A stretch of 64,000 nt of DNA from Paucibacter sp. Y2R2-4 (GTDB taxonomy: Bacteria; Pseudomonadota; Gammaproteobacteria; Burkholderiales; Burkholderiaceae_C), in assembly GCF_025717535.1 (NCBI RefSeq), contig NZ_JAJIRO010000003.1, forward strand, positions 248,001 through 312,000, read 5' to 3'. Both the position numbers and the translations under genes were made by a program. A model generated the notes under the pieces. The model searched no databases. It was not told the DNA's origin and was given only the letters and a program-made list of their open reading frames with translations. Shown piece by piece: positions 54,831 to 64,000 of this stretch; position 1 is the stretch's first letter, and each line of letters starts with the position of its first letter.

Positions 54831-55640
54831 ATGTGCAATCTCTACCATGTGTCGGCCAAAGAAGAGATCGAGCGGCACTTTCGGGCCAGTGTCCGAGGCG
54901 AAGTGCCGCAAGTGCCGCAAGGGCCTGCTTGGCCTGTCGGGCCGGTCGGTCCTTTTGGCCGCGGCGTCTTGATTCGCAGTGATCCTCAGGCCTCGGGCGA
55001 GCGCATCGCCATCGCCGGCCAATGGGGCATGATCGCGCCGCGCGCCAGCCAGGCCCGGCCCGCGTCCCGATCCATCTTGACCAATAACGCCCGCATTGAA
55101 AGCGTGGCCGAGCGGCCCACCTACCGGGATGCCTGGGCGAGCGGGCGCCGCTGCCTGATCCCGGCGCAAAGTTATCAGGAGCCGAATTGGGAGACCGGCC
55201 GCAATATCTGGTGGCAGCTGCGCCGCGCCGACGGGGCGCCCTGGGCCTTGGCCGGCATCTGGTCGGAGTGGGTGGACCCGGTGAGCGGCGAGCTGCTGCC
55301 GAACTATTCGATGCTGACGATGAATTGCGACGGCCACCCGCTGCTCAGCCGCTTGCACAAGCCCGACCCGCATTTGCCCGCCGATGCCCAAGACAAGCGC
55401 GCCGCCATTCCCTTGGCCGCCGAAGACTGGGATCTTTGGCTGAACGGCCCGCTCAACGAGGCCAAGACCTTGCTGCGCTTGCCGCAGACCGAACTCTTCG
55501 ACCTCAGCCCGGCCCAAGCGACCGATGCCTTGCTGGCACGTCTGCGCGAACAGCCGCAGCCCGCCGGCGCCGCGCCAGCCAAGCCGCGTGCGGTGCGCAA
55601 GCCCGCCGAGCCGCCGCCGGAGCAGGGCTCTTTGCTCTGA
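54831..55640 (+). CDS. SRAP-domain DNA-protein crosslink protein (YedK/HMCES family)
   Basis: A 269-residue SRAP protein that shields abasic sites in single-stranded DNA by forming a thiazolidine crosslink with Cys2. The start MCNLYHV fixes Cys2; E. coli-type members read MCGRF, so this belongs to another branch. Other conserved parts are NNARIESV, RRCLIPAQSYQEPNW with the catalytic Glu, and the region with His (CDGHPLLSRLHKPDPHLP). The gap PRPSVGPVGP-like Pro/Gly stretch near residues 30-45 is a lineage insertion. It converges with the YigZ gene, 11 bases apart. It is likely induced by DNA damage. Confidence 0.92.
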   Translation: MCNLYHVSAKEEIERHFRASVRGEVPQVPQGPAWPVGPVGPFGRGVLIRSDPQASGERIAIAGQWGMIAPRASQARPASRSILTNNARIESVAERPTYRDAWASGRRCLIPAQSYQEPNWETGRNIWWQLRRADGAPWALAGIWSEWVDPVSGELLPNYSMLTMNCDGHPLLSRLHKPDPHLPADAQDKRAAIPLAAEDWDLWLNGPLNEAKTLLRLPQTELFDLSPAQATDALLARLREQPQPAGAAPAKPRAVRKPAEPPPEQGSLL

Positions 55641-55651
55641 GCGAGCCGGCC

Positions 55652-57458
<1,807 letters not shown>

Positions 57459-57462
57459 CCCG

Positions 57463-58182
57463 ATGACCGAGGCTTTGAACGTCGAGCTCGGCTGGTCCTT
57501 GGACGACCTCGGCCTGCTGGAGGACTTCTTGTTCGCCGAGGACTCGGGCCTGGATCAGCCTATGGATGTGTCCATGATCGACGGCTTTTTCTGCGCCTTG
57601 GTCAGCGGCCCTCGGCTGCTCAGCCCGGTGCAGGCCTTGGCTTGGGTTTTTGATTTTGAGCGAGGTGAACAAGAGCCTGCACTCAAAGATGCGGCCCACG
57701 CCCAGCAGATCATGGATGTGCTGATGAAGCAGTGGAACGCCACGGCGGCCGAGTTGATGTCGCCCGACTGCGCTTATGAGCCCTTGCTCGGCTGTCGCGA
57801 GTTGGACGATGGCCGCCAAGTCTTCATCCTGGATGAATGGTGCCGAGGCTATTTGCTCGGCATGAAGCTGGACGCCCAAGCCTGGATGACGCTGCAGGCC
57901 GAGCAGCCGGCTTGGTTTGCGACGCTGCTGCTGTACGGCAGCGAAGAGGGCTGGCGGCATATGGAGCTGCGCCCGCCCAGTGACGCCGAGCATGAGGCCG
58001 CTACCACCAGCTTGGCTCAGAATGCCGTGCAGATTCATCGTTATTGGCAGGCCAAGCGAGGCGAGCAGTCGCCATCTATTGCAAGGCAGCCCCTGTGGTC
58101 TCAAGAGCCCATGCGCGGCCTCGATGAACGCTGCCATTGCGGCAGTGGCCGCGCTTACAAGCTTTGTCACGGCGGCCACTGA
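57463..58182 (+). CDS. UPF0149 (YecA-like) protein with a SEC-C zinc motif
   Basis: A 239-residue protein. The first 180 residues match the UPF0149/YecA pattern (LEDFLFAE, MSMIDGFFCAL-like VSMIDGFFCALVSG, FILDEWCRGYLLGM). The end has a SEC-C motif CHCGSGRAYKLCHGGH, which binds zinc and is best known from SecA, where it contacts ribosomes and SecB. YecA-like proteins have been linked to secretion or ribosomes. It starts 4 bases after tgt, so it is in the same operon. The link to tRNA modification is not obvious. Confidence 0.88.
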   Translation: MTEALNVELGWSLDDLGLLEDFLFAEDSGLDQPMDVSMIDGFFCALVSGPRLLSPVQALAWVFDFERGEQEPALKDAAHAQQIMDVLMKQWNATAAELMSPDCAYEPLLGCRELDDGRQVFILDEWCRGYLLGMKLDAQAWMTLQAEQPAWFATLLLYGSEEGWRHMELRPPSDAEHEAATTSLAQNAVQIHRYWQAKRGEQSPSIARQPLWSQEPMRGLDERCHCGSGRAYKLCHGGH

Positions 58183-58275
58183 GGCGAGCAAGGGCTGCGC
58201 CGGCCCATGCCCTTTGGCACGGTCTGGGCCGCATCAACTGAGTCATGATCCGGCCATGCAAGCCAAGCCTTTGTC

Positions 58276-58776
58276 ATGAAGTCGCTGCTGATTGCCTTCT
58301 TGGCCGCCCTGAAAGGTTTGCTGCGCTTTGTGCTGGCGCTGCTGATCTTGTTCGAGGAATGGGGTTGGGCGCCGCTGTCGCGCGCGATGGCGCGGCTGGG
58401 GGCGCTGCCCATCTTTCGGCAGTTGGAGCAGTGGGTGGGCCGCGTGTCGCCGCCCTTGGCCTTGCTGGTGCTGCTGGCGCCAACGCTTTTGCTCTTGCCG
58501 GTCAAGCTCTTGGCGCTGTGGCTGATCGGCGCGGGCCGCGCCGGTCTGGGCCTGCTCCTGATTGTCTTGGCCAAGTTGATTGGCACCGCCATCGTGGCCC
58601 GATTGTTTCAGCTCACTCGGCCAGCACTCTTGCAGATGCCCTGGTTTGCACGCCTGTATGCGCGCTGGACGGCCTGGAAGGGCGGCTTGCTGAACTGGGT
58701 GCGCGCCAGCGCCGCATGGCGCTGGTCACGTGCGCTGAAGCTGCGCGTCAGGCGGGCCTTGCGTCGCTTTGTCTGA
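58276..58776 (+). CDS. Hypothetical inner-membrane protein
   Basis: A 166-residue protein with a hydrophobic N-terminus (about residues 3-26), two long hydrophobic stretches near residues 58-82 and 85-108 and a strongly basic C-terminal tail (RALKLRVRRALRRFV). It looks like an inner-membrane protein with a cytosolic basic end. Similar short proteins occur in Burkholderiales, but I know no function. No good ribosome-binding site is seen. It ends 7 bases before the stop of the convergent transporter gene. Confidence 0.7.
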   Translation: MKSLLIAFLAALKGLLRFVLALLILFEEWGWAPLSRAMARLGALPIFRQLEQWVGRVSPPLALLVLLAPTLLLLPVKLLALWLIGAGRAGLGLLLIVLAKLIGTAIVARLFQLTRPALLQMPWFARLYARWTAWKGGLLNWVRASAAWRWSRALKLRVRRALRRFV

Positions 58777-58783
58777 GGCTCAC

Positions 58784-60124
58784 TCAGTCCTGATAGCCAC
58801 GCATGATGGCGGCAAAGCGCTGCAAATACTCCGGCACTCGGATGAACACATAAAGACTCACCGCCAGATTGGCCAGGCCCACCGCGAGGAAGAGCTCGGG
58901 AATGCTCAAGCCCGCCTGACCCATCAAGACCCCGGCCAGCAGCGAGCTGGCAATCATGAACAAAGCGTTCAAGATATTGTTGGCCGCAATGATGCGAGCC
59001 CGGTGCGTGGGCTGCGAACGCAGCTGGATCAAGGCATACATGGGCACGCTGTACAGCCCGGTGAACAAGGCCAGCAGGCCTAAGTCAGCCAGTACGCGCC
59101 AATGCTCGCTGTGGCTGAAGAAAGCGGCCATGCCCATCAAATCGGGCTTGGTGGAGAGGCCCCGCGAAGCGAAGTACAGATCCACCGAGAACAGCGTCAT
59201 GCCGATGGCGCCTATGGGTACCAGGCCGATTTCGACCTGCTGGCGCGAGAGCTTTTCGCACAGCAGCGAACCGACCCCAATGCCTAGGGAGAACATCACC
59301 AGCAGCACGGTGGCGACTTGTTCATCGCCATGCAGCACCTCCTTGGCGAAGGCCGGGAAGTTGCTCAAGTACACCGCACCAAAGAACCACATCCAGGAGA
59401 TGCCCAAGAGCGAGCGGAACACCACCGGCACCTCACGCGCCAGCTTGAGGTTGCGCCAGGTTTCGGTGAAAGGGTTCCAGTTGATCTTCAGCTGCGGGTC
59501 GGTCGCCGGGCAGGGCGGGATGGATTGCGCCAATAGCCGACCCAGCACCGCCGTCAGCAAGCAGGCGATAGCTACATTGCGTGCGCCCACCTCGGGTACG
59601 GCGATCAAGAGGCCACCGGCGACTTGGCCCAGCAAGATGGCCACAAAAGTGCCCATTTCCACCATGCCATTGCCGCCCATCAGTTCGCGCTCGTTCAGCT
59701 GCTGCGGCAGGTAAGCGTATTTGACTGGGCCGAACAGGGTGGAGTGCAAGCCCATCAGCAAGACACAGAGCAGCAGCACCGGAACTTGGGTCGTCAGATA
59801 GCCCCAGGCCGCCAAGGCCATGATGGCGATTTCCAGAGACTTCACAAAACGCATCAGCTTGTGCTTTTCCAGTTTGTCGGCCAGTTGGCCGCTGGTGGCG
59901 GAGAAGAACACATAGGGGAGGATGAACAGCGCGTTCACCACCAGGCCGGCTTGCGAGGCGGGCAACCAGTTCAGCTGCAGCTGGTAAGTGATCAGGATGA
60001 TCAGCGGGAACTTGAACAAATTGTCATTGCCCGCATTGAGAAACTGCACCCAGAAATAGGGCGCGAAGCGGCGCTGCTTCAGCAGCGCAAACTGTCCGCT
60101 GTGTTCGGGCGTGGGTGAGCTCAT
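58784..60124 (-). CDS. LplT-like MFS transporter (lysophospholipid flippase type)
   Basis: A 446-residue major-facilitator protein with twelve predicted hydrophobic segments. The opening QRRFAPYFWVQFLNAGNDNLFKF is typical of LplT-type transporters, which flip lysophospholipids from the periplasmic to the cytosolic leaflet for re-acylation. The A-like motif GQLADKLEKHKLMRF is present. In many bacteria the partner acyltransferase/acyl-ACP synthetase (Aas) is fused or adjacent; none is here. The gene reads toward the small membrane protein gene. A CAAX-type protease gene lies 72 bases upstream. Confidence 0.88.
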   Translation of the reverse strand: MSSPTPEHSGQFALLKQRRFAPYFWVQFLNAGNDNLFKFPLIILITYQLQLNWLPASQAGLVVNALFILPYVFFSATSGQLADKLEKHKLMRFVKSLEIAIMALAAWGYLTTQVPVLLLCVLLMGLHSTLFGPVKYAYLPQQLNERELMGGNGMVEMGTFVAILLGQVAGGLLIAVPEVGARNVAIACLLTAVLGRLLAQSIPPCPATDPQLKINWNPFTETWRNLKLAREVPVVFRSLLGISWMWFFGAVYLSNFPAFAKEVLHGDEQVATVLLVMFSLGIGVGSLLCEKLSRQQVEIGLVPIGAIGMTLFSVDLYFASRGLSTKPDLMGMAAFFSHSEHWRVLADLGLLALFTGLYSVPMYALIQLRSQPTHRARIIAANNILNALFMIASSLLAGVLMGQAGLSIPELFLAVGLANLAVSLYVFIRVPEYLQRFAAIMRGYQD

Positions 60125-60196
60125 GGAAGGAGGCTTCGCTTTTCTAGAAAAAAGAGGGCAACAGGGTCAGGTCTTGCGCTGCTGTCAAAGCAGGCT

Positions 60197-60865
60197 TCAC
60201 CAAAACTGCCATTGGCCGCTGTGTATCACCCACAGGCCCAGCACCCCATTGGTCACGGCGTGCGCGATCACGGCGGTCCAGAGCTTGCCGGTGCGTACAT
60301 ACAACCAGGCATAGGCCAGGCCCGCGACGATGGCGCCCAGCCAGAGCGTGTGCGCCAGCATGAAGACGAAGGTGGACAGCACGATGGCCTTGAGCCCCAC
60401 CCGCTGCGGGCTGACGGTTTCGAACTGTGGGCTCTCAATCCAGCGCATCAAGTAACTGCGCCAGAATAGCTCTTCCATCACCGGCACGATCAGGGCCGCG
60501 CCGATCCAGCGCAGGGCGATCAAGGGCCAGATCAAGCGTCCCTCGGCGTCCAGCGGCAAAAAGCTGGCCGTGGGTTCGCCCAGCTGCATCCAAGGTGCGT
60601 CAAGATGAATCCAAAGCCCGAAGACGATCAGGCCCACGCCGATGGACCACAGCGCTTCGCGCCGGGTCGGCAGGTTTTGCCGTACCAGTTCGCCATATTC
60701 GCGCCAGTACCAGGCCAGCAAGCCGCCCACGACCAAGACGCTCAGCCCGTAAATCCAGCGCGGATCGAGGGTTTGACTCTCGGGGAGCAGGCCCCGCAGC
60801 GCCAACAAGCCCATGAAGGCAGCGAAAGGAATGATGCGGGCCAGGGCGGCGGAGCTGAAGTTCAT
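60197..60865 (-). CDS. CAAX/CPBP-type intramembrane protease, exosortase-linked subtype
   Basis: A 222-residue multi-pass protein with the CPBP motifs: paired Glu in VMEELFWRSYLMRW, His in FMLAHTLW and the end motif AHAVTNGVLG. The EELFWRSYLMRW form resembles the CAAX-protease-related family found near or in genomes with the PEP-CTERM/exosortase system (TIGR03008 as I recall it). No exosortase or PEP-CTERM protein is in this window, so the substrate is open. About six hydrophobic segments are visible. It lies between rlmJ and the LplT-like gene on the same strand. Confidence 0.85.
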   Translation of the reverse strand: MNFSSAALARIIPFAAFMGLLALRGLLPESQTLDPRWIYGLSVLVVGGLLAWYWREYGELVRQNLPTRREALWSIGVGLIVFGLWIHLDAPWMQLGEPTASFLPLDAEGRLIWPLIALRWIGAALIVPVMEELFWRSYLMRWIESPQFETVSPQRVGLKAIVLSTFVFMLAHTLWLGAIVAGLAYAWLYVRTGKLWTAVIAHAVTNGVLGLWVIHSGQWQFW

Positions 60866-60986
60866 GCTTGCGTCAAAGAAGGTGCCCGAGGCCGGGCCAA
60901 AGGCGCAAGCCTAACGCGAAGATGATGACAGACGATGCGGTGAAAGCCCGGGTGAGTCGTGTGAGCCAGGCAAAAGCTGCGCCGAA

Positions 60987-61844
60987 TCAGGAGGTGCGCT
61001 GTTCGAGCAGGAAGTTGGCGCCGTCATACTGGCCCAGCTTGTCGACCAGATAAGGCATGCAGGCCTGCAACTCATCGTGCAAGGTGAAAGGCGGGTTGAT
61101 GACGAACATGCCGCTGCCCAACATGCCGAAGCCTCGCACATCGGCTTGCTGCTGCACGGTCAGGCGCACATGCAGCCAGCCCTTTTTGGCGCCTGCGTCG
61201 GCAGCGGCTTTCAGCCTTTGCGCCAGCTGGGCCGACTCCAGCAGCTGCAGCTGCGGATACCAAATCAGGAACACGCCTTCGGCAAAACGTTCCAGTCCTT
61301 CGCGCACCGCTGTCACGACCTTGGCGTAATCGGTCTTCAGTTCATACGAGGGGTCCATCAAGACCACCGCGCGGCGCGAGGGCGGCGGCAGTTCGGCGCG
61401 CAAGGCGCTGAAACCGTCTTTGTCGCTGACCTGGGTGTTGGGTCGGGTGGACAGATAGGTCTCGAGAATGCGGAAGTCGGTCGGGTGCAGCTCGTAGACG
61501 CGCAGCCGGTCTTCGGCGCGCATCAGCAAATTGGCAATGGCCGGCGAGCCGGGGTATTGGCGCAGCTGGCCGTCGGTGTTGAAAGCGCGCACCGGCTCCA
61601 TGTAGTTGGCGAGCGGCTCGGGCAGGTCCTTGGCATCCCACAGGCGCGAAACGCCGTGCACATATTCGCCCTTTTTCTGGGCGTACTGACCTTCGATTGA
61701 GTAGCCGCCGGCGCCGGCGTGCGTGTCGACCAGGGTGTAGGGCTTGTCTTTTTCGCCCATATAGCGAAGCACCTGGGTCAGGATCAGGTGTTTGAGAACA
61801 TCGGCATGGTTGCCGGCATGAAAGGCGTGTCGGTAGGCGAGCAT
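60987..61844 (-). CDS. rlmJ: 23S rRNA (adenine-2030 N6) methyltransferase
   Basis: Methylates A2030 of 23S rRNA. The N-terminus MLAYRHAFHAGNHADVLKH is diagnostic, followed by the SAM-binding LVDTHAGAGGYS. The catalytic motif reads DPSYELKTDY where E. coli has DPPYE; Ser in the third position is likely tolerated. The C-terminal NPPFTL region is also typical. The length of 285 residues is normal. It is a single gene, 121 bases from the protease gene and 47 from the next stop. Confidence 0.95.
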   Translation of the reverse strand: MLAYRHAFHAGNHADVLKHLILTQVLRYMGEKDKPYTLVDTHAGAGGYSIEGQYAQKKGEYVHGVSRLWDAKDLPEPLANYMEPVRAFNTDGQLRQYPGSPAIANLLMRAEDRLRVYELHPTDFRILETYLSTRPNTQVSDKDGFSALRAELPPPSRRAVVLMDPSYELKTDYAKVVTAVREGLERFAEGVFLIWYPQLQLLESAQLAQRLKAAADAGAKKGWLHVRLTVQQQADVRGFGMLGSGMFVINPPFTLHDELQACMPYLVDKLGQYDGANFLLEQRTS

Positions 61845-61891
61845 GTGCGAACTGTAGCTTGGCGGGCGCCCGCGTGCGAGCCCGAGCCGGC

Positions 61892-63100
61892 TTAAGGGAG
61901 CTGAATCGCGCCGGGGTGACGGGCCGGCTGAAGCAGAGCCACGGTGCTGCGCGGATGCTGATACTGGCGCGTGGGTCGCAAGTTCAGCCCCAAGGCTTCG
62001 CCGGGCTCGACCGCCTTGCCGCGCAAATGTGAGTTGGGGCGCAGCGCATAGTTCTCGCGCGCCGCCAGCACGAATTCATCCAGATCAATCAGATGATTGC
62101 CGGCCTGCTCCCACCCGCTCTCGGCGTTGAAGATGCGGTTGCCGGCCAAGAGGTTGTTGATCAAGCGCGCCTTTGCGGGGCCGGGCTTGACGCGCAGGTA
62201 GACACCTTGCGTCGGCATCAGATCCACCAAGGTGTTATGAATCAGCTGCAACTCTTGCTTGGGCCAGGTGTAGCCTTCGGCGCCGAAGGACACCATATGA
62301 GGGTTGTCCGAACCCGAGCTTTGCTGGATCACGTTGCCGATCACCATCGCTTGGCCGCCGTTGGGAAACTCCAGCTCATAGCTGGCGCTGCCGCCGATTT
62401 CGTCGGTCAGACGGTTGTAGAAGATGTGATTCAGCGCGGCGCGGCTTTTGATCAGGTGGCCGCGCATGCCGTGGTGGAAATAGCAGCCGCTGACCGAAAG
62501 CTTGGCGATGCTGCCGGCATAGAGCAGATGGCTGAAGCTGCCGGGCCGCTCGCCGAAAGAGAATTCGCAGCCCTGCAGGTCCAAGTGGGTGTTAGGGTCG
62601 TTATTGGTCAGCAAGCCCATTTCGCAGCGACTGAAGGAGCAGTCTTTGACACTCAAGGAGCCGCGCTCCAGCCGGATGCCGGCGCCGTTGGTGTCGGGTA
62701 CGCGGGCGCCGATGAAGTCAAAGCCCTCGATGCTGACCGCGTCGCCGCTCATCACAAAGATGCCCTTGCCCTGCGCGGCCGCACCGTTGGCCAGCATGCG
62801 CACCCGCCCGCCCACCGCTCGCAAGCTCAACTGGCTTTGCGGCCAAGCAGCCACATCGGCGGGGTAGTCGCCGGCTTCGACTTCGATCAGCATGCCGTCG
62901 CGGGCCACTTTGGCGGCGACAGCCAGGGTTTTGACGGCTTGCAGCTTGCCCACACGCAGCGTGGCGCTGGGTTTTTCGGCGCTGGCTTGCCCAAGCGGTG
63001 CCGCGGCCAGCAGTCCGGCCCCCAGCCATTGCAAGCCTTGCCGCCGATTCAGCGCGCGGGGCATTGGATAGAGGGGCAGGGTGCTGGGCTTGGGCGTCAT
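61892..63100 (-). CDS. Tat-exported right-handed beta-helix protein
   Basis: A 402-residue exported protein. The N-terminus has a twin-Arg segment (NRRQGLQWLGAGLLAAAPLG) and ends near ASA, so it is probably exported by Tat. The mature part has repeated short strands with Asn/Asp turns (GAGIRLERGSLSVKDCSFSR, LLTNNDPNTHLDLQGCEF, NHIFYNRL) as in pectate-lyase-like beta-helices. It may bind or cleave a polysaccharide, though no catalytic residues can be assigned. It diverges from the Old Yellow Enzyme gene with about 150 bases between them. It is unrelated by eye to the beta-helix-like protein at 21616-22557. Confidence 0.82.
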   Translation of the reverse strand: MTPKPSTLPLYPMPRALNRRQGLQWLGAGLLAAAPLGQASAEKPSATLRVGKLQAVKTLAVAAKVARDGMLIEVEAGDYPADVAAWPQSQLSLRAVGGRVRMLANGAAAQGKGIFVMSGDAVSIEGFDFIGARVPDTNGAGIRLERGSLSVKDCSFSRCEMGLLTNNDPNTHLDLQGCEFSFGERPGSFSHLLYAGSIAKLSVSGCYFHHGMRGHLIKSRAALNHIFYNRLTDEIGGSASYELEFPNGGQAMVIGNVIQQSSGSDNPHMVSFGAEGYTWPKQELQLIHNTLVDLMPTQGVYLRVKPGPAKARLINNLLAGNRIFNAESGWEQAGNHLIDLDEFVLAARENYALRPNSHLRGKAVEPGEALGLNLRPTRQYQHPRSTVALLQPARHPGAIQLP

Positions 63101-63251
63101 CGCGAGGACCTGTATTCGACTCAGTGGGCGAGGGGTATTTGCGCCGCGAGTCTAAGGCTTGTCTGCGAAGCTGCACCATCGCAGCAAGACTCTCAAGAAG
63201 CAGCTACGCTTGGCGCCTTTCGCGCCTCGTGCCGACAAAATTTTCAAGCTC

Positions 63252-64000
63252 ATGCCCAATCTCTTTGACCCTATTCAACTCGGTTCCTTGACCCTGGCCA
63301 ATCGCATCGTCATGGCGCCGCTGACGCGCAGCCGTTCTAAGGGGCTGTTGCCCGGCGAGATGGCGGTGGAGTACTACCGGCAGCGCGCCACCGCCGGCTT
63401 GATCATCAGTGAAGGCACGCAAATCTGCCCCGAGGGTCAGGGCTATCTGGACACACCCGGCATCCACAGCCGCGAACAAGTGGCGGCGTGGAAGCGCGTC
63501 ACCGACGCGGTACATGCCGAGGGCGGCAAGATCGCCGCGCAGCTCTGGCATGTGGGGCGCATCTCGCATGTGATGTTCCAGCCCGAGGGGCGCGCGCCGG
63601 TGTCCTCCACCGCGCGGGCGGCCAAGGGTCAGACCTTCACCGGCAGCGGTTTTGTGCCGGTGTCGGAACCGCGTGCGTTGTCCACCGAGGAGATCCCGGC
63701 TGTGGTGGCCAGCTTTGCTCGCGCTGCCGAATGTGCCATGGAGGCGGGCTTTGATGCGGTTGAGGTGCACGGCGCCAATGGCTATCTGCTCGACCAGTTC
63801 ATGCGCGACAGCATCAACGACCGCAGTGACGACTATGGCGGCAGCATCGCGCACCGTGCCCGCTTCACGGTGGAGGTAATGACGGCCGTGGCGACCGCCA
63901 TCGGCCCGGGCCGCAGCGGTTTGCGCCTGAGCCCGGTCACGCCCAGCAACGATGCAGGCCCCGACAGCCAGGCGCAGGCCTTGTTCAACCACGTCGCCGA
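63252..64000 (+). CDS. Old Yellow Enzyme-family alkene reductase, cut off by the window edge
   Basis: The frame opens at the ATG at 63252 and has no stop before the window ends, giving 249 codons of an expected 360 or so. The start FDPIQLGSLTLANRIVMAPLTRSR is characteristic of NemA/XenB-type flavin reductases. LWHVGRISH, EVHGANGYLLDQFMRDS and NDRSDDYGGSI are present as well. These enzymes reduce activated alkenes, nitro compounds or nitrate esters with NADPH through FMN and are often induced by electrophiles. The gene diverges from the beta-helix gene. No strong ribosome-binding site is visible. Confidence 0.95.
   Translation, partial: MPNLFDPIQLGSLTLANRIVMAPLTRSRSKGLLPGEMAVEYYRQRATAGLIISEGTQICPEGQGYLDTPGIHSREQVAAWKRVTDAVHAEGGKIAAQLWHVGRISHVMFQPEGRAPVSSTARAAKGQTFTGSGFVPVSEPRALSTEEIPAVVASFARAAECAMEAGFDAVEVHGANGYLLDQFMRDSINDRSDDYGGSIAHRARFTVEVMTAVATAIGPGRSGLRLSPVTPSNDAGPDSQAQALFNHVA

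Overview
The window is GC-rich, almost fully coding DNA from a Gram-negative bacterium. The gene set suggests a betaproteobacterium of the order Burkholderiales, probably close to the Roseateles/Paucibacter/Rubrivivax group: an Ada protein with E. coli-like numbering, many lipoproteins whose lipobox is followed by a Gly run, queuosine genes (queA, tgt), a CAAX-protease-like protein of the type seen in exosortase genomes, and a two-step pantothenate pair (panB-panC). This placement is inference from gene content and base composition; no rRNA is present. I found no rRNA, tRNA or CRISPR array. All calls rest on reading the sequence and on recall of family motifs.

Layout. 1-6.7 kb: a cut-off lipoprotein, ada, prfC, an exported S9 peptidase, a DJ-1/PfpI protein and a GNAT acetyltransferase. 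6.6-11.4 kb: a four-gene export operon (outer-membrane channel, HlyD-type adaptor, two ABC-2 permeases) with no ATPase gene. 11.4-21.4 kb: a stress region with dps, a PhnZ-like HD oxygenase, katG, and a minus-strand run oxyR > soluble TPR-GAF histidine kinase > DUF1203 protein > AraC-methyltransferase. Between katG and dps lies a 271-bp gene-free element with 28-bp terminal inverted repeats that can fold into a three-armed structure.

21.6-31.8 kb is the most unusual part. It holds two tightly coupled minus-strand gene sets. The first (31.8 to 26.8 kb) encodes a degenerate nucleotide-cyclase/TolB-like/TPR protein, a soluble PAP2-type phosphatase/haloperoxidase fold carrying five GGVGPx repeats at its N-terminus, and a cytosolic subtilase. 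The second (26.4 to 21.6 kb) encodes a lipoprotein, a type-B carboxylesterase, a membrane-tethered TAXI-type binding protein and a beta-helix-like protein. I do not know a described system with either composition.

32-49.6 kb is mostly housekeeping: panB-panC, two lipoprotein cyclophilins, trhP, a di-haem peroxidase, recG, a large beta-propeller lipoprotein, a solute-binding protein, a DksA-like protein with an eRF1-like partner, queA, an aminotransferase, an alpha/beta hydrolase and dacB. 49.6-64 kb carries a second TPR-GAF histidine kinase paralogous to the one after oxyR, an agmatinase-family enzyme, a lipoprotein amidase, an SRAP protein, a YigZ-family protein, tgt with a UPF0149/SEC-C protein, an LplT-like transporter, a CAAX-type protease, rlmJ, a Tat-exported beta-helix protein and the start of an Old Yellow Enzyme gene that runs off the right edge.
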